Of a DNA stretch of 64,000 bases, positions 9,388 to 17,328 are shown piece after piece. The stretch is from an uncultured Dehalococcoidia bacterium. GTDB taxonomy: Bacteria; Chloroflexota; Dehalococcoidia; Lucifugimonadales; CAJWUJ01. The stretch covers positions 62,001 to 126,000 of the forward strand of contig CAJWUJ010000001.1 of the NCBI GenBank assembly GCA_913047625.1. Direction: 5' to 3'. Position 1 is the first letter of the stretch. Each line of letters starts with the position of its first letter. Below the pieces are notes generated by a model, which saw only the letters and a list, made by a program, of their open reading frames with translations, had not been told where the DNA came from and ran no database searches. Position numbers and translations under genes: made by a program.

Positions 9388-10511
9388 TTACTACGACCAT
9401 CCAGAAGCTCATTCCATTAATTGCTTCCAGTGGAGATGCTATCGCTCGCAACAAGCAATTACCTGAATCTCTGTTACATGACCTTATAAACCATGGTATG
9501 TTTACTTTGCTTCTTCCTGCAGAGTTCGATGGTCAGGAAACCAATTTCCTTGAATACCTTGCGTTAATCGAGAGTGCTGCCAATGCTGATGGCAGTACTG
9601 GTTGGTGCCTGAACCAAAATAACGTGTTGGCTACATTTGCAGCAGTAATGCCTCGATCTCTTGCTCAGGAAGTGTGGGCGACAAAAACTTCGATATTAGC
9701 CAATGGACCTCCTGTGACTGTTTCCGTCGAGAAACAGAATAGGGGATTAGTTTTGACAGGAGAATGGAGATTAAGTTCTGGATTCGCACATGCGGACTGG
9801 TTACTAGCTGCTTTGCCTCGGGAACAACATGAAGATAAAGGCTGTATGATTTTTCGAAAACCCTATGCCGTTTTACCAAAAAAGAATGTAGAGAGAATTG
9901 ACGACTGGAATGTTGCTGGATTGCGAGGAACAGGAAGCAATAGCTTCAAGACTCGAGATTTGTTTGTTCCTGAACACAGAATTTTTTACGATGAACCTCC
10001 CAAATCAGAAGACAAGTCTTTCTATAGAATCCCCAGGGACCTGCTGTTTGCGGCAGGTTTCGCTACAGTAGCTCTTGGAATAGCTCGTGGAAGCATTGAT
10101 GATGCACGTACTATAGCGCTTACAAAGGCTCCCCAGGATCAGGTATTTTTAAAAGAACAGGAAATGGTCCAGTATCAGGCTGGCAGAATGGAAGCATTAT
10201 GGCAATCTTGTCGCTCTTATCTCCTGAACAGTGTGGATCAGCTGCTTCAGAACGACGGGAAATCTGAATACCCGAAAGATCTTCGGATTCAGGTTCGCTT
10301 AGCAAGTACGCATGCTATACGGGTTTCGGCTGATATTGTTGATACTGCGTATGCCATGGCTGGATCTCAAGCTGTATTTGAAAGTAGTCCTGTTCACCGA
10401 CGTTTTCAGGACATTCATGCGATAGTCCAGCAAATCCAAGGCCGTCTAGTTCATTATCGAACAGCGGGACAGTACTTTTTAGGGTTAGAACCTGAAGAAA
10501 GTACGTTCTAG
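9387..10511 (+). CDS. Acyl-CoA dehydrogenase-fold flavin monooxygenase-like protein (HpaH type), start unclear
   Basis: The product resembles the acyl-CoA dehydrogenase-fold monooxygenases that use reduced flavin (4-hydroxyphenylacetate 3-monooxygenase, DszC group). The middle has the GTGSNSFKTRDLFVPEH motif and the C-terminal third has AGSQAVFESSPVHRRFQDIHA, both typical. The first ATG in frame is 9498, but the open frame upstream encodes about 37 residues (IQKLIPLIASSGDAIARNKQ onward) that match the usual helical N-terminus of this fold, so translation must begin earlier. No ATG, GTG or TTG exists between the in-frame stop at 9327 and 9498. The coordinate given is ATT at 9387, which overlaps the stop of the preceding gene and is preceded by GGAGAAG; CTG at 9384 and ATC at 9399 are alternatives, as is a sequencing frameshift. 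A flavin reductase partner is not visible nearby. Confidence 0.75.
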   Translation: MTTTIQKLIPLIASSGDAIARNKQLPESLLHDLINHGMFTLLLPAEFDGQETNFLEYLALIESAANADGSTGWCLNQNNVLATFAAVMPRSLAQEVWATKTSILANGPPVTVSVEKQNRGLVLTGEWRLSSGFAHADWLLAALPREQHEDKGCMIFRKPYAVLPKKNVERIDDWNVAGLRGTGSNSFKTRDLFVPEHRIFYDEPPKSEDKSFYRIPRDLLFAAGFATVALGIARGSIDDARTIALTKAPQDQVFLKEQEMVQYQAGRMEALWQSCRSYLLNSVDQLLQNDGKSEYPKDLRIQVRLASTHAIRVSADIVDTAYAMAGSQAVFESSPVHRRFQDIHAIVQQIQGRLVHYRTAGQYFLGLEPEESTF

Positions 10512-11398
10512 TGATTTAGTCGTTGGTTCAAGTAGCTGAAGACAAATACAGCGTATTGTTCTCGGTGTTTTTCCCAACCTTCTGCGTGGTCACAGTCATC
10601 TAGGAATAATGTGGGGCTACCCTCGGGTGCATTAGCAAGAATCCGTTCTGCATGAGTGAAAGGCACTCTGTCTGATTCCCTACAGTGAATAAGAGCTACT
10701 GGATATGTGATTTCACTGATTCGTTCCGCTGGATTCACAGCAAGAATGTCAACGTCACGGAACCATTTGGCGGCTGTTATGATGCCTGGTTTTAGAATGG
10801 CCGCACCCCAGGTAGGCATTGATGTTCTTGCTGCAACTTCCTCCTCTATGAGTTCAGGAATACTTGCAAAAGAACTGTCAGCGACAATTGCTGTGATATC
10901 TGGACTATCACCGGAAAGAATAACGATTGCCGCTCCAAGACTTACTCCAATAAGCCCAAGATTGCTAGATGGTGATTGTTGTTTTGCCCACCGAATGGCA
11001 CCCAGTACATCCTGCTGTTCATGTTGACCAGCACCCATAGCAACTTTATCTGATTCACCGTGTCCACGTAGGTCAAATGCCAATAGGGAATAACCTTCTT
11101 TATGAACAGATGAGAGAAATTCTAGATTGCCGTCTCGTGCTGAATCGAGACCGTGTATCCAGATAATAGTACCTTTGCTGTTTTGTTGCGGAATCCACCA
11201 TCCTCTTAGTGTGATTGATGGATCGTCAGCTGGTGAAAAAGATACTGATTCATACTCAAGACTGTAATCTGAAGGGTATTCTGTTATTTCTTTGGATTTA
11301 GCGACCAGGGATTGGTCTACCACAACCCAAGACACGATCATGTAAAGGAAAACTAGAACACTAATTGTTATGAGACTTCCTATAACTCCACGTTTCAT
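10508..11398 (-). CDS. Membrane-anchored alpha/beta hydrolase
   Basis: This 296-residue serine hydrolase has one N-terminal transmembrane helix (about residues 5-27), followed by an extracytoplasmic or membrane-tethered alpha/beta hydrolase domain. The oxyanion region is IWIHGLDSARDG, the nucleophile elbow is GVSLGAA, the acid is probably Asp in ESDRVPF, and the catalytic His is in CDHAEGW. The order and spacing match the BAAT/acyl-peptide-type prolyl hydrolase families. The substrate is unknown. The stop codon interlocks with the stop of the convergent monooxygenase gene (CTAG at 10508-10511), leaving no room for a terminator between them. The ATG at 11398 has no strong ribosome site. Confidence 0.85.
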   Translation of the reverse strand: MKRGVIGSLITISVLVFLYMIVSWVVVDQSLVAKSKEITEYPSDYSLEYESVSFSPADDPSITLRGWWIPQQNSKGTIIWIHGLDSARDGNLEFLSSVHKEGYSLLAFDLRGHGESDKVAMGAGQHEQQDVLGAIRWAKQQSPSSNLGLIGVSLGAAIVILSGDSPDITAIVADSSFASIPELIEEEVAARTSMPTWGAAILKPGIITAAKWFRDVDILAVNPAERISEITYPVALIHCRESDRVPFTHAERILANAPEGSPTLFLDDCDHAEGWEKHREQYAVFVFSYLNQRLNH

Positions 11399-11540
11399 AG
11401 TGCTTGCTCCAGACTACAGATTACAAATGTATGAGTTTTTAGTGTAGAGGTGGCAATACGTTTAGGATTTACATGTTGTTGCTATTAGTCTCCATTATAC
11501 CAATGATAATTTCATGCTGGTATAGAGAACTCTTATAAAG

Positions 11541-11580
11541 AAGAAAGCCTTCCAGAACATCGATCCTGAAAGGCTTTCTT
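11541..11580 (-). terminator. Rho-independent terminator of the TRAP receptor gene
   Basis: An 11-base inverted repeat (11541-11551 with 11570-11580, AAGAAAGCCTT and its complement) encloses an 18-base loop. It sits 29 bases beyond the stop of the minus-strand TRAP gene. The stem ends are A/T rich so the hairpin could also work for transcripts from the other side. Confidence 0.7.
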
Positions 11581-11608
11581 ACTACTTTCCTTTTTTAACA
11601 GGGGTTGT

Positions 11609-12895
11609 CTATGGAATCGGGTTCCCTGTTACTGTTGCTATTGATCTATTGTAAATAATCTTACAATCAAGACCACAACGTTCTACCCAACGAGGTAGTA
11701 CAGTTTGAGAAGCTGCTTCTGCCAGCAGTTCGAAATCGGCTGCTCCAGGTTTGACTTCTGTCATTGGGGAGTCGCTATCAAGATTGCCTAGTGTACAACC
11801 AGACGCAACACCCGTGTTACAGTCGATACCGTCCTGGGTTAACTGATTACCCAGAGCCCATTGCTCGTCCGTAACTGCAGTGAAACTAGCCTGCATGTAA
11901 TTTTGGACATCCGTTGGTAGTGCGTTCCACATTGCTGTGTTTGCTCCGTATCCGGTGAGGGCCCATCCTACAGGAAGGGTATACAGATGAGTGGTGACTT
12001 CATACCATTTCTGGGAGTTACCTGAACCTGTACCTGTTATGGCACAGTCTGCGATACCGGTTTGCATTGCGCTGTAAACGTCTACGAATGCGATAGTAAC
12101 GTTAATACCACCGAAGTGCTCAACAAAGTCCCCAAGCGTTGAACCGAAAGTACGAACTCTCTTGTCCTCTAAGTCTTTTGCACCAGTTATTGGGAACTTA
12201 CAATATGGGACCTGAGCTGGGAAGTTTAGGTGACCAATCATCTTGATCCCTAGGGTATCCGTTAAAACTTTGTCCATTTCAGGTACAAACGCATCAGTTC
12301 CTTCGCGTGCTTTTTTCCCGTCCATTTCAGGATATTGACCTGACAGGTCGGATCCTTCAATTAGAGGGGCATCTCCAGATACGCTAGTAATAGTGAACAT
12401 GGCGAGATCCAGAACTCCGGAACTCAAGAACCTTAGTGTGTCAAACTGTCCAACTCCAAGTTCTGGCTGTGTATTGATCTTCACCTTCACTTTGCCATTA
12501 CTGTTAGTGGTGATCTTGGAGTCATCGCCCATGAACCACGGTACTTCAACATTTTTCCACTGTAAAAGGGTACCTGTGGACTGGCCGGACATGGCAAAGT
12601 TGTAGACTTTGTCACCATCTTTAAAGCTGGAAGCTGCTTTTTCTATTTCTTTCTCGACGATAACCTCTTTAATTACCTCTTTAATAACAGGTTTCTCGAC
12701 TTCAATGATCTTTTCGACCGCAACTTCTTTCACGACTTCTTTCTCGATAATGACAGGTTTCTCTACCACTTTCTCGACAGGAACTTCAACAAGAACTTCC
12801 TTCTCTACTACGATGGTTTCAGTTTCTCCAGCACAAGCTGCAGAAATGAGTCCTGCCATCAATAGTCCTAGTCCAAGACTTATCCGATTTAGCAT
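11609..12895 (-). CDS. TRAP transporter substrate-binding lipoprotein (DctP family)
   Basis: This 428-residue extracytoplasmic solute receptor carries a signal peptide with lipobox (LISAAC, Cys20), so it is probably lipid-anchored. Residues about 25-90 form an unusual linker built of repeated Val/Glu/Lys units (VEKEV, VPVEK, KPVIIEKE), a type of spacer often seen in Chloroflexota binding proteins. The DctP-type domain follows, including the KDLEDKRVRTFGS and DVYSAMQTGIADCAITG motifs that shape the carboxylate-binding site. DctQ and DctM membrane subunits are not in the window, so this is an orphan receptor here. The ATG at 12895 has a strong AAGGAGG site. Typical ligands are organic acids; the exact one is unknown. 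Confidence 0.85.
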   Translation of the reverse strand: MLNRISLGLGLLMAGLISAACAGETETIVVEKEVLVEVPVEKVVEKPVIIEKEVVKEVAVEKIIEVEKPVIKEVIKEVIVEKEIEKAASSFKDGDKVYNFAMSGQSTGTLLQWKNVEVPWFMGDDSKITTNSNGKVKVKINTQPELGVGQFDTLRFLSSGVLDLAMFTITSVSGDAPLIEGSDLSGQYPEMDGKKAREGTDAFVPEMDKVLTDTLGIKMIGHLNFPAQVPYCKFPITGAKDLEDKRVRTFGSTLGDFVEHFGGINVTIAFVDVYSAMQTGIADCAITGTGSGNSQKWYEVTTHLYTLPVGWALTGYGANTAMWNALPTDVQNYMQASFTAVTDEQWALGNQLTQDGIDCNTGVASGCTLGNLDSDSPMTEVKPGAADFELLAEAASQTVLPRWVERCGLDCKIIYNRSIATVTGNPIP

Positions 12896-13129
12896 TAGAT
12901 GCCACCTCCTTATTAGAAAGCAGGAATTTGGTTACTTTATGCCTAAAACTTTACAAAATAAGCTTCAGAAACCTACAGTTCCTACTTTTGACCGCCACAC
13001 TAACGTATCAATTACTCAATGTCAATAGTGTGTGATTTCTGTCAAAAAGCTATAGATCTAGCTACTAAAGACTAACCTGCTTGCTATTACATGTGTTTGA
13101 TACAACGTAGTATTAGCAATGGGTATTTG

Positions 13130-14878
13130 TCATAAATTGCCTAAGAAGGTTCTTCTTTCCTTAGTGGCAAGGCGATTTATTCGGTTCTTTTTATCTAACT
13201 CCACTCCATAGATGTTGAAGGCTCGCTCTCGAGTCACTTTCTCTTCTAAAACATCCCATTGGACAAGTGTGGGATCCCTGTCAAGAGGATTACCATAACC
13301 ACCACCACCACACCATTGTACAGTTAGTTCGTCAGAGGGATTGACTTGCAGCTTGAATTTACCAGGCATAGCTTTCTCATTAGTCCTATTTTTCAGCATA
13401 ATCTTTGGAGGGGATGCATTCTGGCCTCCTTTTAGCCCCCAAGGTGCCTGAATTCTTCTGTCAGATCGAACTCGGACCTCGGTGCCTTCCTGCTGATACT
13501 GATAGACGCGCTTTTGAGCGAGGCCCCCTCTGAATCTGCCTGCTCCTTCTGTGTTGGGAACTAAACTGTATTCTAGAATGCGAATTGGGTATTCGAGTTC
13601 TAGAATTTCCACAGGGGTGTTTGCTTGATTGGTTATATTAGCTCCTTGTCCTTCTAGACCATCCTTATCCGGCCTGGCTCCTCCTGATGTTTCATTAAAT
13701 CCTTCTGTCAGTACAAAACTTCTCCATGGAGTATGATTTTTGTCATATCCCGAGGTGGCTATGCTCGCATCGGCACCACCAGGGCAAGCGAACACGTTTT
13801 CAGGAATAATTTGGGCGATTGCTCCCCATACCGCTTGGTTAGCTCGCCTGCATCCTAACTGGCGTGCTGCAACTCCAGCGGGATAGTGCGGATTCACAAA
13901 GCTCCCTTTGGGGGCAACTACAGTGATCGGTCGGAATACTCCTGAGTTGTTTGGTACGTGATTACCTAATATTGATCGGAGTACTGCATAGACCATAGCC
14001 CTTGTGTTTGGCATTAAAGGTTGGATAGATCCCTTGCATTGAGGAGAAGTCCCCTCAAAATCTACTACCATTTCATCTATCTTCTTTTCCAGTCGTACAG
14101 TGACCTTAATTGGTTTGTTGGTGATCCCATCATTATCAACATAATCTGTGAATGACCATGATCCTTCTGGTAAGGCCCGAATAGTTTGTCGTGTTAACAC
14201 TTCGCTGTAGTCCAAGAGGTCCTCTACAATTGTTCGATAGGTTTCGGGGTCAAATTCTGCAAGAAATGTTCGTATCTGTTTCTCTCCGTGGTGGAGTGCT
14301 GAGATTTGTGATTGTAGATCACCTAAAACTTGTTCGGGGACTCTGACTGCTTTTTCAATGATACGAAAAAGGCTTTCATTCGCTATGTCTTTGCTGAAGA
14401 GTTTCATAGGAGGAATACAGAGTCCCTCTTGGAAAATTTCAGTGTTATCAAATCCTTGTCCGCCTGGTACTCTGCCTCCAATATCAGCGTGATGAGCGAT
14501 ACTTGCCAGATATGCGATCAGTGTATCTCCGATGAAAATAGGCTTAAAGAGATAAATATCAGGCAGATGAGATCCTCCGGAATAAGGATCATTAACAATG
14601 AGTATGTCTCCTGGGGACATTTGATCAGGATATTGATCGATGCATCCCCTTAACGCTGGCATCATTCCCCCTAAGTGTATAGGGTGACACATGCCCTGCC
14701 CTGCAAGCTCTCCATCTGGGGTAAGGATAGCTGTTGAGAAATCCCAGCCAGTTCGAACCACTGCTGATCTCGATGTCCTCCATAGGGTTACAGCCATTCC
14801 GTCTGCGATGCTTTCGAGATTGTTGCGTACTAATTCTATTTGGATTGATTTTGCTGTTGTGTTTTGAGATTGCCGCAT
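13130..14878 (-). CDS. hyuB: Hydantoinase B / acetone carboxylase alpha-type (HyuB) protein, second copy
   Basis: This 582-residue paralogue of the HyuB protein at 6677-8410 has the same landmarks: IADGMAVTLWRTSRSA near the N-terminus, VNDPYSGGSHLPD, IAHHADIGGRVPGG, and VQWCGGGGYGNP near the C-terminus. The two copies align over their whole length but differ at many positions, so this is not a recent duplicate. No HyuA ATP-binding subunit lies beside it. The next gene on this strand (15005-16117, upstream by transcription) is a D-threonine aldolase-like PLP enzyme, which hints at metabolism of an amino-acid-derived amide or hydantoin. The ATG at 14878 has only a weak ribosome site. Confidence 0.86.
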   Translation of the reverse strand: MRQSQNTTAKSIQIELVRNNLESIADGMAVTLWRTSRSAVVRTGWDFSTAILTPDGELAGQGMCHPIHLGGMMPALRGCIDQYPDQMSPGDILIVNDPYSGGSHLPDIYLFKPIFIGDTLIAYLASIAHHADIGGRVPGGQGFDNTEIFQEGLCIPPMKLFSKDIANESLFRIIEKAVRVPEQVLGDLQSQISALHHGEKQIRTFLAEFDPETYRTIVEDLLDYSEVLTRQTIRALPEGSWSFTDYVDNDGITNKPIKVTVRLEKKIDEMVVDFEGTSPQCKGSIQPLMPNTRAMVYAVLRSILGNHVPNNSGVFRPITVVAPKGSFVNPHYPAGVAARQLGCRRANQAVWGAIAQIIPENVFACPGGADASIATSGYDKNHTPWRSFVLTEGFNETSGGARPDKDGLEGQGANITNQANTPVEILELEYPIRILEYSLVPNTEGAGRFRGGLAQKRVYQYQQEGTEVRVRSDRRIQAPWGLKGGQNASPPKIMLKNRTNEKAMPGKFKLQVNPSDELTVQWCGGGGYGNPLDRDPTLVQWDVLEEKVTRERAFNIYGVELDKKNRINRLATKERRTFLGNL

Positions 14879-15004
14879 GGTATTTGTTTATACTCACATT
14901 CGGGAGATCTGAGAAGTGAACTAAGTATGCATTAAGGAAAGAGCTGTTCAGTAATCTCCACAATCAGGAGTTTTTCCAACTGCTTCTTATACCACTAGCC
15001 AGGG

Positions 15005-16117
15005 TTAATAATGTGCTCCCCGAGCCAGAATAGGAAAGATAGCTTCAACTTTATTGTTCCTGATGCCAATGTAACGTTCGTGGGCTACCACTGTGGTTCC
15101 CTGGTACTGAGGAGTTAGCATGATTTTATCCCCAAGACGTAGCTGTTTTCCTTCAGACCCGATGATATCAATGACACCGTGTTCAGAATTCAGTCTATTT
15201 ACTTTCAATCCCGATGGCCAGTCAACTTCCGGCAGTCCTTTGTCAATGCTGCATGACTTAAATCCGACATCTGTTACGAGTCTATCAGTTGTTGGCTTGC
15301 TTATGACAGTTGTTAGGACTCTTAGAGCTGGAATGAACCCATTGTCAGGTATGAGACGGGTATATTGTGCTTCATAAAGTGCATAACTGCCGGGATCGAT
15401 TTCTGTTATGCCATCCATAGTTCCAACAATGTTCCAGCAGGAGGTGGAACCAGCCCCACAGATTTCTACGGGGATATCATTTTGTTCGAGTAGTTCTCTT
15501 GTATCCAAGATCTTTTGAACTCTTTCCTTGGCTACTATACTTCGTTGCTCAAAGTCTGCGATAAACAGACTTCCTTCATGAGCAGATAAGCCTTTGAATT
15601 CCAAGTTCTTTGATTTATTAATGATATTTACAAGATCGAGAGCTTCTTGCCCAGGTTGAACACCGCAACGGTTAATCCCTATTTCTATCTCTGCTAGAAT
15701 GCCCAACTTTACGTTAAAGGCTTGAGCTGCTTCTGAAAGGGCTTTAATGTTTTCTGGATGATCTACCAATGCTAAGACTTCAGCTCGCTTTGCCAAACTC
15801 ATGAGTCGTTCGATTTTTGGTGAACCAACGACTTGTTCTATCATTCGAACCTGTTTGGCTCCTCCGGCAACCATGACTTCCGCCTCACTGATTTTGGCGC
15901 AGGTGATTCCATACGGCACTGCCCCGTCTTGTGTCCATTGTAAGTTTGCTATATCCGGGGATTTGTGGCTTTTGGTAACAGAACGGACTTTTTGCGGTCT
16001 ATTTTGAAAGAAGCTGTGCATCACTTCTATGTTATGTTCTAAGTGATCTAATTCCAGCACAAGGCTTGGAGTATCTATATCAGTGACAGGTGTTCCTGGG
16101 CGTGGAATAAATTGCAT
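15005..16117 (-). CDS. D-threonine aldolase / D-serine dehydratase-like PLP enzyme
   Basis: This 370-residue protein has the alanine-racemase N-terminal fold followed by the D-serine dehydratase-like C-terminal domain. The N-terminus has the family opening DIDTPSLVLELDHLEHNI, and VTKSHKSP near residue 47 carries the Lys expected to bind pyridoxal phosphate. The region around EIEIGINRCGVQPG forms the middle of the barrel. Members cleave D-threonine and similar beta-hydroxy D-amino acids to glycine and aldehyde or dehydrate D-serine, using PLP and a divalent metal. Which reaction applies here cannot be read from the sequence. It lies 126 bases upstream of the second hyuB on the same strand; the ATG at 16117 has GGAGG within ten bases. 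Confidence 0.82.
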   Translation of the reverse strand: MQFIPRPGTPVTDIDTPSLVLELDHLEHNIEVMHSFFQNRPQKVRSVTKSHKSPDIANLQWTQDGAVPYGITCAKISEAEVMVAGGAKQVRMIEQVVGSPKIERLMSLAKRAEVLALVDHPENIKALSEAAQAFNVKLGILAEIEIGINRCGVQPGQEALDLVNIINKSKNLEFKGLSAHEGSLFIADFEQRSIVAKERVQKILDTRELLEQNDIPVEICGAGSTSCWNIVGTMDGITEIDPGSYALYEAQYTRLIPDNGFIPALRVLTTVISKPTTDRLVTDVGFKSCSIDKGLPEVDWPSGLKVNRLNSEHGVIDIIGSEGKQLRLGDKIMLTPQYQGTTVVAHERYIGIRNNKVEAIFPILARGAHY

Positions 16118-16268
16118 GTTTCCTCCTATGTCCGATTAGATATGCCAAATGACTTTGTTTTGTATCATGTAGATACTTAGTTGTTGTATGACCCTTATAT
16201 TATCTCTCTATGGCTATTCTATCACAGCTATATCGGCTACTAAATCGTCTTTTTCCCCGCTAAATATA

Positions 16269-16297
16269 TTGTATTAAATATTGGCTGGCGATAGAAT
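16269..16297 (+). promoter_or_regulatory. Promoter of the pirin gene
   Basis: TTGTAT (16269-16274) and TAGAAT (16292-16297) are separated by exactly 17 bases, a good sigma-70-type match. The predicted start near 16304 would leave a leader of only about 20 bases before the pirin ATG, which itself has no visible Shine-Dalgarno sequence. Confidence 0.5.
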
Positions 16298-16323
16298 AAA
16301 AGGCTCTAAATTTTGATCGTGTT

Positions 16324-17277
16324 ATGCCTACAGTAGATATTGATAATATAAAGGTACTTCCTTATGTATCTTCGGTGAACCCTCATGCTGTCTCGCGATG
16401 TGTTGTAAAGAAGGTTGATGCCGTTTCTGGCTTCGAAGGGGAGGGTTTTCCTGTTAATAGAGCATTTGCGCGACTAAGTACTGCTGAAACAGATCCGTTT
16501 ATTATGATGGATGAAATGGGAGCTGTTGAGTATGCACCTGGTGAACCCAGAGGTACTCCTTGGCATCCTCATCGCGGTTTTGAAACCGTTACTTACCTGA
16601 TCGATGGTATTTTCAATCATCAGGATTCTCACGGTGGAGGAGGGGTGATTAAAGATGGAGACACACAGTGGATGACTGCTGGGAGCGGACTTTTGCATAT
16701 CGAAAAACCGCCTGAGGAATTAGTAGTGTCAGGAGGTTTATTCCATGGAATTCAGTTATGGGTTAATTTGTCCAGTCGATTAAAATGGGTGGCACCTCGA
16801 TATCAGGATATCAGGGCAAATAAACTGAAACTTGCTCGATCCCAGGATAGCGGGGCATTGATTCGGATAATTGCCGGCAATGTTGACGTCTCTTTAAAAG
16901 GGCCGGGAGTTACCTATTCTCCTATTAACCTCTTTCACGTAACCGTAGCTCCATCTAGCCGTCTCGAACTCAATTGGCCTTCAAACTATAATGCTATCGC
17001 ATATGTTCTGTCTGGAACGGGATTTGCGGGTCATGATATGGTCGAAATATTTCCAAGTCAGACCTGTTTATTTGGTCACGGTGAGGTTTTGACTATTACA
17101 GCCAAAGACAAACAGGAGAGCAGATCGCCCAAGTTGGAGGTTTTATTACTCGGAGGAGAACCGATACAGGAGCCAATTGCATGGTATGGCCCGTTTGTAA
17201 TGAATAGCGATAGCGAATTAAAGAATGCTTTTGATGACTACCGTAAAGGAAAGCTTGGTGTTATTCCAGCGACATAA
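16324..17277 (+). CDS. Pirin-family protein
   Basis: This 317-residue bicupin of the pirin family has the N-terminal metal-binding cupin motif WHPHRGFETVTYLIDG (His residues near 80-83) followed by HQDSHGGGG and WMTAGSGLLHIE, which supply the remaining His and Glu ligands. A second cupin domain and a short C-terminal pirin tail follow. Pirins bind iron or other metals; some have quercetin 2,3-dioxygenase activity and others act as redox-sensing partners of transcription factors, so the function remains open. The gene is divergent from the D-threonine aldolase-like gene and is followed after 51 bases by fhs in the same direction, with a small hairpin between. Confidence 0.9.
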   Translation: MPTVDIDNIKVLPYVSSVNPHAVSRCVVKKVDAVSGFEGEGFPVNRAFARLSTAETDPFIMMDEMGAVEYAPGEPRGTPWHPHRGFETVTYLIDGIFNHQDSHGGGGVIKDGDTQWMTAGSGLLHIEKPPEELVVSGGLFHGIQLWVNLSSRLKWVAPRYQDIRANKLKLARSQDSGALIRIIAGNVDVSLKGPGVTYSPINLFHVTVAPSSRLELNWPSNYNAIAYVLSGTGFAGHDMVEIFPSQTCLFGHGEVLTITAKDKQESRSPKLEVLLLGGEPIQEPIAWYGPFVMNSDSELKNAFDDYRKGKLGVIPAT

Positions 17278-17294
17278 AAAGTACAATTTTAAGT

Positions 17295-17315
17295 AACAGT
17301 GTTTAAACCACTGTT
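17295..17315. repeat. Short hairpin between pirin gene and fhs
   Basis: Perfect 7-base inverted repeat AACAGTG / CACTGTT with a 7-base loop. It ends two bases before the fhs ribosome site (GAAGG) and has no U-run, so it is more likely an mRNA hairpin or operator than a terminator. Confidence 0.45.
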
Positions 17316-17328
17316 TGAAGGATAAGGC

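Noticed and set aside
10508-10511. Interlocked stop codons of convergent genes as a special signal
   Set aside because: CTAG overlap of two convergent stops is a common by-product of compact genomes.
12609-13028. Plus-strand Thr/Ser-rich ORF opposite the TRAP receptor linker
   Set aside because: It is the complement of the Val-Glu-Lys repeat, not a real gene.
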